In this document: piece after piece, positions 14,615 to 22,298 of the stretch | Position numbering within the stretch: the first letter of the stretch is position 1 | Layout of the letters: each line of letters begins with the position of its first letter | Assembly (NCBI GenBank): GCA_023457295.1 | Contig: JAEWLZ010000286.1 | Span: 1 to 23,219, forward strand | Source: Cyanobacteria bacterium OH_PDB_112 | GTDB taxonomy: Bacteria; Cyanobacteriota; Vampirovibrionia; Gastranaerophilales; CAJFVJ01 | Direction of reading: 5' to 3' | Length of the DNA: 23,219 nt | Translations under genes and position numbers: made by a program | Notes under the pieces: model-generated | What the model was told of the DNA's origin: nothing | Seen by the model: only the letters and a program-made list of their open reading frames with translations | Databases searched by the model: none

Positions 14615-15700
14615 ATGTATCAAGATTTTTATAAAAATAAAAAAATCCTGATAACAGGACATACAGGATTTAAAGGAAGTTGGTTAAGTTTATGGCTTTC
14701 ACTATTGGGGGCAAATGTTTTGGGGTATTCGCTTGAGCCTGAAACAACACCTTCTATGTATAATGTTTTGAATTTAGAATCTTGTGTTGAAAGTGTTTTA
14801 GGAGATATTCGCGATAGAGAAAATCTCCAAAGAGTTTTTGATAAATTTCAGCCTGAAATAGTTTTTCATCTTGCGGCGCAGCCTCTTGTAAGGTTGTCTT
14901 ATTTTAATCCTGTAACAACTTATGAAACAAATGTTTTGGGAACTTTGAATGTGCTTGAAGCCTCTAGAAAATGTTCTTCTGTAAGAGCTTTTGTAAATGT
15001 GACAAGTGATAAATGTTATGAAAACAAAGAAATTGATTACGGATATTGTGAAACTGATTCTATGGGCGGTTTTGATATGTATTCATCATCAAAAGGTTGT
15101 GCTGAAATTTTAACTTCATCTTATCGCAGATCTTTTTTGAAAGACGGAAAGCCTTTTGCCCTAGCGTCTGCCAGGGCGGGGAATGTCATAGGTGGAGGTG
15201 ATTGGGCTGCTGATAGGCTTATCCCTGATTGTGTAAGATTTATTAATCAAAATAATCCAATAATAATAAGAAGCCCTGAATCTATAAGACCTTGGCAACA
15301 CGTTTTGGAGCCTTTATCAGGGTATCTGCTTTTAGGGCAAAAATTATTTGAAAACGGTCAAGAGTATGCGGAAAGTTTCAATTTCGGTCCTTATGATACT
15401 AGCGTTTTAACAGTTGAAGAAATCACTTCAAAAATAGTATCAATATGGGGCAAAGGTCAAGTTATTGTTGAAAAAAGTGACTCTTTGCATGAAGCTAAGC
15501 TTTTAAAATTAAATATAGAAAAAGCAAAAAGAAATTTAGGCTGGTCACCACTCTATGATGTAAATAAAGCTATTGAAGAAACAATAGATTGGTATAAAAG
15601 ATTTTATAATGGCGAAGAAATGAAAAAAAATACAGAAAAACAAATTTTAAATTATGCGGAAGGTTGCAAAAAAACATGGAAAAATTGCTTAGAAATATAG
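14615..15700 (+). CDS. rfbG: CDP-glucose 4,6-dehydratase
   Basis: RfbG is an NAD-dependent short-chain dehydratase that turns CDP-glucose into CDP-4-keto-6-deoxyglucose. In 361 residues it has the Rossmann motif GHTGFKG (15-21), HLAAQPLVRLSY (85-96), TSDKCYENKE (130-139) with the acid/base pair, the catalytic MYSSSKGCAE with Y156 and K160, and ARAGNVIGGGDWAADRLIPD. These are the usual RfbG segments. One base separates it from rfbF, with a weak GGAA five bases before the ATG, and its end overlaps rfbH by 25 bases. Confidence 0.95.
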   Translation: MYQDFYKNKKILITGHTGFKGSWLSLWLSLLGANVLGYSLEPETTPSMYNVLNLESCVESVLGDIRDRENLQRVFDKFQPEIVFHLAAQPLVRLSYFNPVTTYETNVLGTLNVLEASRKCSSVRAFVNVTSDKCYENKEIDYGYCETDSMGGFDMYSSSKGCAEILTSSYRRSFLKDGKPFALASARAGNVIGGGDWAADRLIPDCVRFINQNNPIIIRSPESIRPWQHVLEPLSGYLLLGQKLFENGQEYAESFNFGPYDTSVLTVEEITSKIVSIWGKGQVIVEKSDSLHEAKLLKLNIEKAKRNLGWSPLYDVNKAIEETIDWYKRFYNGEEMKKNTEKQILNYAEGCKKTWKNCLEI

Positions 15701-17046
15701 TTAAACAAAGCGTAAAACTGTATTATAAAACGGTTCATGCTAAAAAAAGAACCTTTAAATATATTCCTTCATCCGGTAAATTACTTGATGAAAAAGAACT
15801 TTTGAATATGATTGACGCTTCTCTTGATATGTGGCTTACAGCAGGAAGATTCAATGATGAGTTTGAAAAAAAATTCGCAAAATATCTGGGCGGCAAATAT
15901 TGTTTAAGTACAAATTCCGGTTCAAGCGCAAATCTTTTGGCTTTGACAGCTTTAACATCGCATAAGCTTGGAGAAAGAAGAATTAAAAAAGGTGATGAAG
16001 TTATAACAGTTGCGGCGGGTTTTCCCACAACTGTTAATCCTATTATACAAAATGGTTTAATACCTGTTTTTATAGATAGTGAATTGGGGACTTATAATAT
16101 TGACGCCGATAAAATTGAAGAGGCAATAACAGATAGAACTAAAGCTGTTTTTATTGCTCATACTCTTGGCAATCCCTTCGAAATAGGTAAAATAAAAGCT
16201 TTATGCGAAAAATATAATTTGTGGCTTATAGAAGACAGTTGTGACGCATTAGGAGCGAAATACGATGGACAATTCACAGGTACAATAGGTCATATAGGAA
16301 CATTCAGTTTTTATCCTGCTCATCATATTACTATGGGGGAAGGCGGAGCTATTGTCACTGATGATAAAGAGCTTTATCGTATAATAATGTCTTTTAGGGA
16401 TTGGGGACGTGATTGTTGGTGTCCTTTGGGAAAAGACGATACTTGTAAAAACAGGTTTGATCAGCAGTTTGGTAATTTACCTTTTGGTTATGACCATAAA
16501 TACACATATTCTCATACGGGTTATAATCTTAAAATAACGGATTGGCAAGCGGCTTGCGGGCTTGCACAGCTAGAAAAACTTGATAACTTTGTAAAAAAAA
16601 GAAATGGAAACTTTAATTATTTATATAAAAAACTGTCTGACTTAAAAGATTGGTTGATTTTGCCTGAAGAAGCAGAAAATTCTGTGCCGTCATGGTTTGG
16701 TTTTATGATTTCCGTTAAACCAAATGAAAAATTTGATAAGTTTGAGCTAGTAAAATATCTTGAAGAAAACGGGATAGGTACAAGGCAGCTTTTTGCGGGG
16801 AATATTTTGCGTCAGCCGATGATAGTTGAAAATGATATTGATTTAAAAATCGGCAACTCAGGTATTTTAAATTCAAAAGATTTGACGCAGGAACACTATG
16901 ATTTGCTTCCGAATACGGATTTTATTATGAACAATTCTTTTTGGGTCGGTATTTTTCCTGCATTGGAAGAAAAAGAACTTGATAAAACATCTGAAGTTAT
17001 TCATGAATTTATTGAAGGGAAAATGAATTGCAAAAGATTCTTTTAA
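15676..17046 (+). CDS. rfbH: CDP-4-keto-6-deoxyglucose 3-dehydrase (E1, RfbH/AscC type)
   Basis: RfbH is a PMP-dependent iron-sulfur enzyme that removes the C-3 hydroxyl, giving the glucoseen intermediate of 3,6-dideoxyhexoses. It is related to sugar aminotransferases but replaces the PLP lysine by histidine: FSFYPAHHITMGEGGA carries this (H216 or H217 counted from ATG 15676). The cysteines of the special [2Fe-2S] cluster are present: one in EDSCDALGAKY and C-x-C-x7-C in DCWCPLGKDDTCK (C189, C247, C249, C257). The ATG at 15676 was chosen over a TTG at 15664, whose Shine-Dalgarno would touch the start. E1 needs a reductase (AscD/RfbI); none is visible here. The end overlaps the next gene by 19 bases. 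Confidence 0.95.
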   Translation: MEKLLRNIVKQSVKLYYKTVHAKKRTFKYIPSSGKLLDEKELLNMIDASLDMWLTAGRFNDEFEKKFAKYLGGKYCLSTNSGSSANLLALTALTSHKLGERRIKKGDEVITVAAGFPTTVNPIIQNGLIPVFIDSELGTYNIDADKIEEAITDRTKAVFIAHTLGNPFEIGKIKALCEKYNLWLIEDSCDALGAKYDGQFTGTIGHIGTFSFYPAHHITMGEGGAIVTDDKELYRIIMSFRDWGRDCWCPLGKDDTCKNRFDQQFGNLPFGYDHKYTYSHTGYNLKITDWQAACGLAQLEKLDNFVKKRNGNFNYLYKKLSDLKDWLILPEEAENSVPSWFGFMISVKPNEKFDKFELVKYLEENGIGTRQLFAGNILRQPMIVENDIDLKIGNSGILNSKDLTQEHYDLLPNTDFIMNNSFWVGIFPALEEKELDKTSEVIHEFIEGKMNCKRFF

Positions 17047-17909
17047 CAGGTGGAAGCGGCTTTATAGGCAAAAATATTCTTGAATCTTTTTTGGCTGAAA
17101 AATATGAAATTATTTCTCCAAAAAGTTCTGAATTAAACCTTATTGATACAGAATGCGTTGATAATTTTTTCAAAGGCAAGGAGTTTGATGTGGTTCTCCA
17201 TGCGGGTACAAAGCCTGGTCACCGAAATGCCAAAGATCCTGTTAATCTTTTTTATTCTAATGTCAGGATGTTTCACAATCTTGAACGTCATAAAGATAAA
17301 TACGGCAAATTTATAAATTTTGGTTCGGGTGCTGTTTATGATATTTCCAAAAATATTACTGATGCAAAAGAGGAAGATATTTGCAAAAATATGGGTAAAG
17401 ATGATCATAGTTTTTGTAAATATGTTGTATGTAAACAAATTGCGAATCTGGATAATTTTGTGGATTTAAATATTTTTGGAATTTTTGGCAAATACGAAGA
17501 TTGGCAAATAAGATTTATTTCGAATGCGATATGCAAAACATTGTTTGATTTGCCTATAACTTTGCGTCAAAATAGGAAATTCAGCTATCTTTATATTGAG
17601 GATTTGATGCCTATTTTAGAATTTTTTATTGAAAATAATGTAAAATATAAATCTTACAATATTGTTCCTGATGAGAAAATTGAACTTTTGGAAATAGCAA
17701 AAATCATTTGTGAAATTTCTAATAAGGATGCTGAAATAATACTTGCGCAAGAAGGTTTTGGGCTGGATTATACAGGTGATAATACTCGCCTGATAAAAGA
17801 ATTTAATTTTGATTTTACTCCGATGAAGGAGTCTATAAAAAAACTTTATTGCTATTACGAAAGCAATAAATCTGATATAGATAAAAATTTATTGCTTATA
17901 GATAAGTAG
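17028..17909 (+). CDS. NAD(P)-dependent sugar epimerase/reductase of the CDP-dideoxyhexose pathway
   Basis: An extended short-chain dehydrogenase of 293 residues. The N-terminal TGGSGFIGKNIL is the TGxxGxxG cofactor motif; FGSGAVYD and YVVCK supply the Ser/Tyr/Lys catalytic set. Placed after rfbFGH it probably reduces or epimerises the CDP-4-keto-3,6-dideoxyhexose, the step done by abequose, paratose or ascarylose synthases (RfbJ, RfbS, AscE/F). Sequence features do not tell which sugar results. The start is TTG 17028 with AAGGGA (17015-17020) seven bases upstream, inside the end of rfbH. Base composition is more AT-rich from here on. It is followed by the radical SAM gene after ten bases. 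Confidence 0.82.
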   Translation: MQKILLTGGSGFIGKNILESFLAEKYEIISPKSSELNLIDTECVDNFFKGKEFDVVLHAGTKPGHRNAKDPVNLFYSNVRMFHNLERHKDKYGKFINFGSGAVYDISKNITDAKEEDICKNMGKDDHSFCKYVVCKQIANLDNFVDLNIFGIFGKYEDWQIRFISNAICKTLFDLPITLRQNRKFSYLYIEDLMPILEFFIENNVKYKSYNIVPDEKIELLEIAKIICEISNKDAEIILAQEGFGLDYTGDNTRLIKEFNFDFTPMKESIKKLYCYYESNKSDIDKNLLLIDK

Positions 17910-17919
17910 GGTAGAAATT

Positions 17920-19260
17920 ATGCAATATGATGAATTACTTGAAATATTAAAAAAGAAAAATTTCCAAAAAAGACTTGATAAGCTTAGTAAAAAATATAAA
18001 GATAAAAAAATTCTTCTATATGGCGCAGGATTATTTTTTGATGTGGTATATGAAAATTTTGATTTGAGCGCTTTCAATATTATTGGAATATCTGACAGGT
18101 GTTTTCAAAGCGCCCGTTTACATAAAGGTTTTAAGGCTTTTCCTCCTGAGCAGGTATCAGAACAAAATCCCGATTTAATTTTAATTATGACGTACAACTA
18201 TGATGTAATAGAAAAGTTTTTTAAAGAAGTGCTATTAAAAGGGACTAAAATTAAATATGAACCTGTTTTTGTTGATTCTGTAAGTTGGATAGATAAACTA
18301 AAAGATAAATTTAGAGATGACAGATATGATAGAGATGCTGTTTATCTAGAGATATCGAGTTGTTGTAATGCAAGATGTTCTTATTGTCCAACAGGGGTTG
18401 GCAGACATAATCCTAAAACAAAATTTATGTCTCCTGAAAAATTTGAAGAAATAATAAAACATCTTATTAAAATTAAAGTTTTGAATAAAAAGATTAATAC
18501 ATTGGCAATTTATAATTGGGGAGAACCGTTTATTCATCCTCAAATTAATGAAATTTTAGCTATTCTCGGAAAATACAATTTAAAGGCTGTAATAAGTTCA
18601 AATTTTATAAAATCCCCTAATATTTTAAAAGAAAATTACAAACATATTTATCAAGTAATTTTTTCTCTGTGTAGCTTTGATAAAGAACAATATAAAAGAA
18701 TTTATAAAGCAGATTTAGAAAAAGTTCTTTATAATTTTGATAAATTTTTGCAAGAAAAAAAAGAATATAATCCTGGAATTAAAGTAAATATTAATTGGTT
18801 AAAATATAAATTCAATAAAGATGAATTTGATTATGCTAAAAAATATTTTAATGATAGGGAAATTTATTCTGTTTCTGAAAATTATTATGCTTCGCTTGCG
18901 GATTTAGATTCTTTAATTTCTTTGTTGGAAGGGCAAAATCCTGATGAATTGGAATATTATGATATAGTGCAAGCTTCTTGTGACATTGATTTTGAAAGAG
19001 AAAAAAATATAATAAAAAAATTTGCTCCAGAACCTGATAAATATGTTTGTTCACTGTTTAAAGTTTTAACAATAGGAGAAGAAGGACAACTTGTAGGTTG
19101 TTGCGGGATTCACTCGGATATGAAGGAATATCATTTGGGAGATATTCTAACTATGGATAAAAAAATGATATATAAAAGACAAAAATCTATGGCAATATGC
19201 AAAAAATGTAATAAGTATAGTCTTGATTGGTATATAGCAAATAGTTTTAAATTTGAATAA
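17920..19260 (+). CDS. Radical SAM/SPASM protein with N-terminal Rossmann-like YGAG module
   Basis: A 446-residue fusion. Residues about 28-120 form a Rossmann-like unit that opens KKILLYGAG and ends near KIKYEPVFVDS. Next comes a radical SAM core with SSCCNARCSYC (C149, C153, C156 binding the 4Fe-4S cluster) and NWGEPFIHP (199-207). The C-terminal part has cysteines C377, C394, C395, C427 and C430 in a SPASM-like arrangement, binding a further cluster. The YGAG unit closely matches the C-terminus of the glycosyltransferase at 20654-22135. In this context it may modify a sugar, lipid-linked intermediate or glycan by radical chemistry; the reaction is unknown. Start ATG 17920 has AGGG eight bases upstream. 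Confidence 0.82.
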   Translation: MQYDELLEILKKKNFQKRLDKLSKKYKDKKILLYGAGLFFDVVYENFDLSAFNIIGISDRCFQSARLHKGFKAFPPEQVSEQNPDLILIMTYNYDVIEKFFKEVLLKGTKIKYEPVFVDSVSWIDKLKDKFRDDRYDRDAVYLEISSCCNARCSYCPTGVGRHNPKTKFMSPEKFEEIIKHLIKIKVLNKKINTLAIYNWGEPFIHPQINEILAILGKYNLKAVISSNFIKSPNILKENYKHIYQVIFSLCSFDKEQYKRIYKADLEKVLYNFDKFLQEKKEYNPGIKVNINWLKYKFNKDEFDYAKKYFNDREIYSVSENYYASLADLDSLISLLEGQNPDELEYYDIVQASCDIDFEREKNIIKKFAPEPDKYVCSLFKVLTIGEEGQLVGCCGIHSDMKEYHLGDILTMDKKMIYKRQKSMAICKKCNKYSLDWYIANSFKFE

Positions 19261-19339
19261 AAATCTTTAAAATTTTAATTTAAGTGATTTTATCCATTTT
19301 CTTCAGCAGATTTAATTTGTTAAATTTTATACCAATTTT

Positions 19340-19368
19340 TTGAAACCGTGCTAATATTTTTATGTATT
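19340..19368 (+). promoter_or_regulatory. Possible promoter before the C-methyltransferase gene
   Basis: In the 142-base gap 19261-19402, TTGAAA (19340-19345) is followed after 17 bases by TGTATT (19363-19368, four of six matches). The rest of the gap is AT-rich with no ORF or convincing terminator. The gap contrasts with the overlapping genes upstream and suggests a new transcription unit. Confidence 0.35.
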
Positions 19369-19402
19369 GATATTTTGGGTAGTTTTCAATAAAAAGGCTA
19401 AA

Positions 19403-20617
19403 ATGAAATATTGTAGATTTTGTAAAAATGAATTAAAAACCGTATTTGTCGATTTAAATATGGCCCCAATTGTAAATAATTATATAAAACCTGAAAATTT
19501 ACATAGAGAAGAAAATACATATCCTTTAATAACTTATATATGTGAAAATTGTAAGTTGGTTCAAACCCTTGATTTTAAGACGTCTCAAGAAATTTTTACA
19601 GAAGATTATGCTTACTTCAGTTCTTTTTCAAGTTCCTGGCTTAAGCATTGCAGCAATTATGTTGATGAAATATCAAAAAAATTAAATCTTGATACAAATT
19701 CTCAAGTAATTGAGTTAGCTAGTAATGATGGATATTTGTTGCAGTATTTTCAAAAAAATAAAGTCCCTGTTCTTGGTATTGAGCCTTGTAAAAGTGTTGC
19801 CGATGTTGCTATTGCAAAAAATATTAAGACTATTATTGATTTTTTTACTTTTGATTTATCCAAAAAACTTCCTAAAGCAGATTTGATTATAGCAAACAAT
19901 GTATTAGCCCATGTTCCTGATTTAAATGATTTTGTGTCAGGAATAAAAAATGTCTTAAAAGCTGATGGTACTGCAACACTTGAATTTCCTCATATTTTAA
20001 ATCTTATTAATAAAAACCAGTTTGATACAATTTATCATGAGCATTATTCTTATATATCCTTGATTTTTGCCGAAAAACTCTTCAAAAATAATGAATTAAG
20101 AATATATGATGTTGAAGAACTCGACACGCATGGAGGTTCTTTACGACTTTATATTTGTCATAAAAATTCCGATAAAGTTACTTCATCAAATGTTGCTGAT
20201 TTGCTAAATAAAGAAATCAATGCCGAATTAGATAAGATTGAAATTTATCAGAAATATTTTGAGCAAGTAAAAAAAACAAAAAGAGAGGTACTAAAGCTTA
20301 TAATTGATATAAAAAATCAAGGTAAATCGATTGTAGCATATGGGGCTTCCGCCAAAGGAAATACTTTATTTAATTATTGCGGTATAAGTACTGATTTTAT
20401 TGATTATTCTGTTGATATGAACCCGCACAAACAAAATATGTATTTGCCCGGATCACATATATATGTAACATCTCCGGATGAGATAAAAAAAACAAAGCCT
20501 GACTATATTTTTATAACTCCATGGAATATAAAAGATGAAATAATAGAACAGCTTAGTTATGTAAGAGAATGGGGATGCAAATTTATTGTTGCAATTCCCG
20601 AACCCAAAATATTATGA
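19403..20617 (+). CDS. Sugar C-methyltransferase (zinc N-domain, SAM core, C-terminal Rossmann domain)
   Basis: A 404-residue three-domain methyltransferase of the TylC3/TcaB9/NovU type, which adds a methyl group from SAM to C-3 or C-5 of nucleotide-linked keto-sugars. The N-terminal domain has C4, C7, C47 and C50 (CRFC and CENC) for zinc. The SAM site is VIELASNDGYLLQYF (102-116). The catalytic-type YHEHYSY is at 211-217, and DTHGGSLRLY (241-250) is conserved in the family. The C-terminal domain (about 307-404) holds VAYGASAKGNTLFNY and ends CKFIVAIPEPKIL. Start ATG 19403 has AAGG five bases upstream and starts just before the zinc motif, so it is preferred over 19367. A branched-chain dideoxy sugar is a plausible product. 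Confidence 0.88.
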   Translation: MKYCRFCKNELKTVFVDLNMAPIVNNYIKPENLHREENTYPLITYICENCKLVQTLDFKTSQEIFTEDYAYFSSFSSSWLKHCSNYVDEISKKLNLDTNSQVIELASNDGYLLQYFQKNKVPVLGIEPCKSVADVAIAKNIKTIIDFFTFDLSKKLPKADLIIANNVLAHVPDLNDFVSGIKNVLKADGTATLEFPHILNLINKNQFDTIYHEHYSYISLIFAEKLFKNNELRIYDVEELDTHGGSLRLYICHKNSDKVTSSNVADLLNKEINAELDKIEIYQKYFEQVKKTKREVLKLIIDIKNQGKSIVAYGASAKGNTLFNYCGISTDFIDYSVDMNPHKQNMYLPGSHIYVTSPDEIKKTKPDYIFITPWNIKDEIIEQLSYVREWGCKFIVAIPEPKIL

Positions 20618-20676
20618 AATTGACCTAATTAATTTGAGAATTATAGTAACTGACTACTTAATTAATGAGTCAATTT
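20617..20676. terminator. Possible bidirectional hairpin between convergent genes
   Basis: AAATTGAC (20617-20624) pairs with GTCAATTT (20669-20676), and TAATTAA (20626-20632) with TTAATTA (20658-20664) after a small internal loop. The structure spans the 36-base gap and the last codons of the glycosyltransferase gene. It is AT-rich with a short TTTT on the plus-strand side, so a terminator role is tentative. Confidence 0.38.
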
Positions 20677-22135
20677 TAAATTTAATCTTTTTGTCTTTAA
20701 ACAAAATATTGCTTAAGTAATCTTTAACTATGGAAGGCTTAGATACAGCAATTAATAATGTATCAAAATTGTATTTTTTAATTTCTTCAGGCGAAATTAC
20801 TTTAATACCCCTGAACTCTTTTTTGTATTGATATTCCAAATCTGCCACAGCAATAATATTTAATTCGGATAAATCATAAGTTTGAAATATCATATCGGCA
20901 AAAATCCCCGCACCATAAAGTAATATTTTTTTATTGGCATATTTTTTAGGCATTTTAAATATTCTTTTTTTATTCTTAGGATCTTTTATTAAATTAGCCA
21001 AATCCATATTAAAATTAATCCCAATATCACATTTTTCTTTTATAAGATTAAAATTTTCCATTAAGTCGTAATGATATTTGGAAATAGCCGGTTCATATTC
21101 ATTTAATTGTTTTAAATATTCTTCCTTGCTTTGTCTAAATTGAAAAAGATATTCTTCTGTGAAATATTCTTTAGGAATATCTAAATTACATTCTTCTAAA
21201 TCTTCATATCTTAATTTGCCATCTCTTAAAGTTATGTTAGCAATACATAACTTTATATAGTTATCATCGAATTTAAGATATTTTAATTTTGATTTCAAAC
21301 TCTTGAAAAAAGAATAAGTTAATGAAATTGAATCTGTTTTTATAAATTTTTGATTTGAGTAATTGCCTTGTCCTTCCCTTTTACTGCCTAAAATCTCAGT
21401 AGTATAAAACATATTGTATTTCAATATATAATTCGCATTTATGATCATGTCGCTTGCGGCAAAGTATTTAATATCCCAGCCGCCAAGGTTATATATATTA
21501 TCTTTTTTATACATTATTGTGTGTTGTGAATAAGTACCATTTCTTGTCAGGTAATTATCAATACAATATTTCCCTATATAGTAATTTTTTTTATGAAAAA
21601 TATTTTTAAAATGATTAATTAAAGATTGTATTTTTTTTGTTAATGATAATTTTGTTTCGGAAAAAAATGCATCGAAGCTTGCTGATACAGCTTCTGCTTC
21701 TGGATAATTTTTTAAGATATTATCAACAGCATAAAGATAATTGTCACTAAGTAAATCATCATCACATAAAATTGTAAACCATTTTGACCTTACTAAATCA
21801 AGACTTTTATTCCAAACCCCGTAATGAATCCATTCGCTTAATTTATAGTAGAATAAATTTTTATGCTTTTGATATTTTTTGAGCATTTTTTCTATATCAT
21901 CATTTTCTTGTCCATGTTCAGCTACGATTATTTCATAATCTTTAATTTTTTTTTGTTTCAATACGCTTATAAGAGATTTTTCTAATAAATCGTATCTTCT
22001 ATAAGTTGCTATTACTATTGTGTATTTAGGAATGGGTCTATTTAAGTCGCCAAATATTAATTCAGCTTTTATATGATCTATTTTTCGGGTTTGATTTTCG
22101 CTGAAATAGAAATCAACTGTATCATATTTTGACAT
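20654..22135 (-). CDS. Family 2 glycosyltransferase with C-terminal Rossmann-like YGAG module
   Basis: A 493-residue protein. Residues about 35-260 are a GT-A glycosyltransferase: YTIVIATYRRYDLLEKSLISVL (38-59), EIIVAEHG (68-75) and a CDDDLL (124-129) that supplies the metal- and nucleotide-binding acidic residues. A helical linker (about 270-390) leads to a C-terminal Rossmann-like unit (about 400-490) opening NKKILLYGAGIFADMIF. From residue 402 to 432 it shares 18 of 31 residues with the radical SAM protein's N-terminus. No membrane helix is seen, so it likely acts at the cytoplasmic face during glycan assembly. Start ATG 22133-22135 has GAGG seven bases upstream. It is the only locus gene on the minus strand. 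Confidence 0.85.
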   Translation of the reverse strand: MSKYDTVDFYFSENQTRKIDHIKAELIFGDLNRPIPKYTIVIATYRRYDLLEKSLISVLKQKKIKDYEIIVAEHGQENDDIEKMLKKYQKHKNLFYYKLSEWIHYGVWNKSLDLVRSKWFTILCDDDLLSDNYLYAVDNILKNYPEAEAVSASFDAFFSETKLSLTKKIQSLINHFKNIFHKKNYYIGKYCIDNYLTRNGTYSQHTIMYKKDNIYNLGGWDIKYFAASDMIINANYILKYNMFYTTEILGSKREGQGNYSNQKFIKTDSISLTYSFFKSLKSKLKYLKFDDNYIKLCIANITLRDGKLRYEDLEECNLDIPKEYFTEEYLFQFRQSKEEYLKQLNEYEPAISKYHYDLMENFNLIKEKCDIGINFNMDLANLIKDPKNKKRIFKMPKKYANKKILLYGAGIFADMIFQTYDLSELNIIAVADLEYQYKKEFRGIKVISPEEIKKYNFDTLLIAVSKPSIVKDYLSNILFKDKKIKFKIDSLIK

Positions 22136-22161
22136 CGGTTTTCCTCAAAATTATCTGCTGT

Positions 22162-22167
22162 ATTATA
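22162..22167 (-). promoter_or_regulatory. Possible -10 of the glycosyltransferase gene
   Basis: ATTATA on the plus strand is TATAAT on the minus strand, 27 bases before the start codon. The corresponding -35 position is poor. The divergent gap 22136-22298 holds both this and a plus-strand promoter. Confidence 0.35.
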
Positions 22168-22232
22168 AGTATTACAGATTTTTGACCTTTTTAAATACTT
22201 TAAACAAATGAGCATATTTCGTATTAATAAAC

Positions 22233-22264
22233 TTGCTACTTAAAGATTTGCGGGATAATATAAT
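22233..22264 (+). promoter_or_regulatory. Possible promoter of the right-edge methyltransferase gene
   Basis: TTGCTA (22233-22238) precedes the overlapping -10-like series GATAAT (22254) and TATAAT (22259-22264). Spacing is 17 bases to the intermediate TAATAT. The -10 area lies in a 16-base all-AT palindrome (22256-22271). The ATG follows 35 bases after the TATAAT. Confidence 0.4.
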
Positions 22265-22298
22265 TATATTAATAAATTATTGCATTAAGGGAAATTAA

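Noticed and set aside
19367..19402. Upstream start for the C-methyltransferase
   Set aside because: The extra 12 residues precede the zinc domain and have no ribosome site; ATG 19403 has AAGG.
22256..22271. 16-base all-AT palindrome
   Set aside because: It is perfect but consists only of A and T at a -10 region in AT-rich DNA, so chance is likely.
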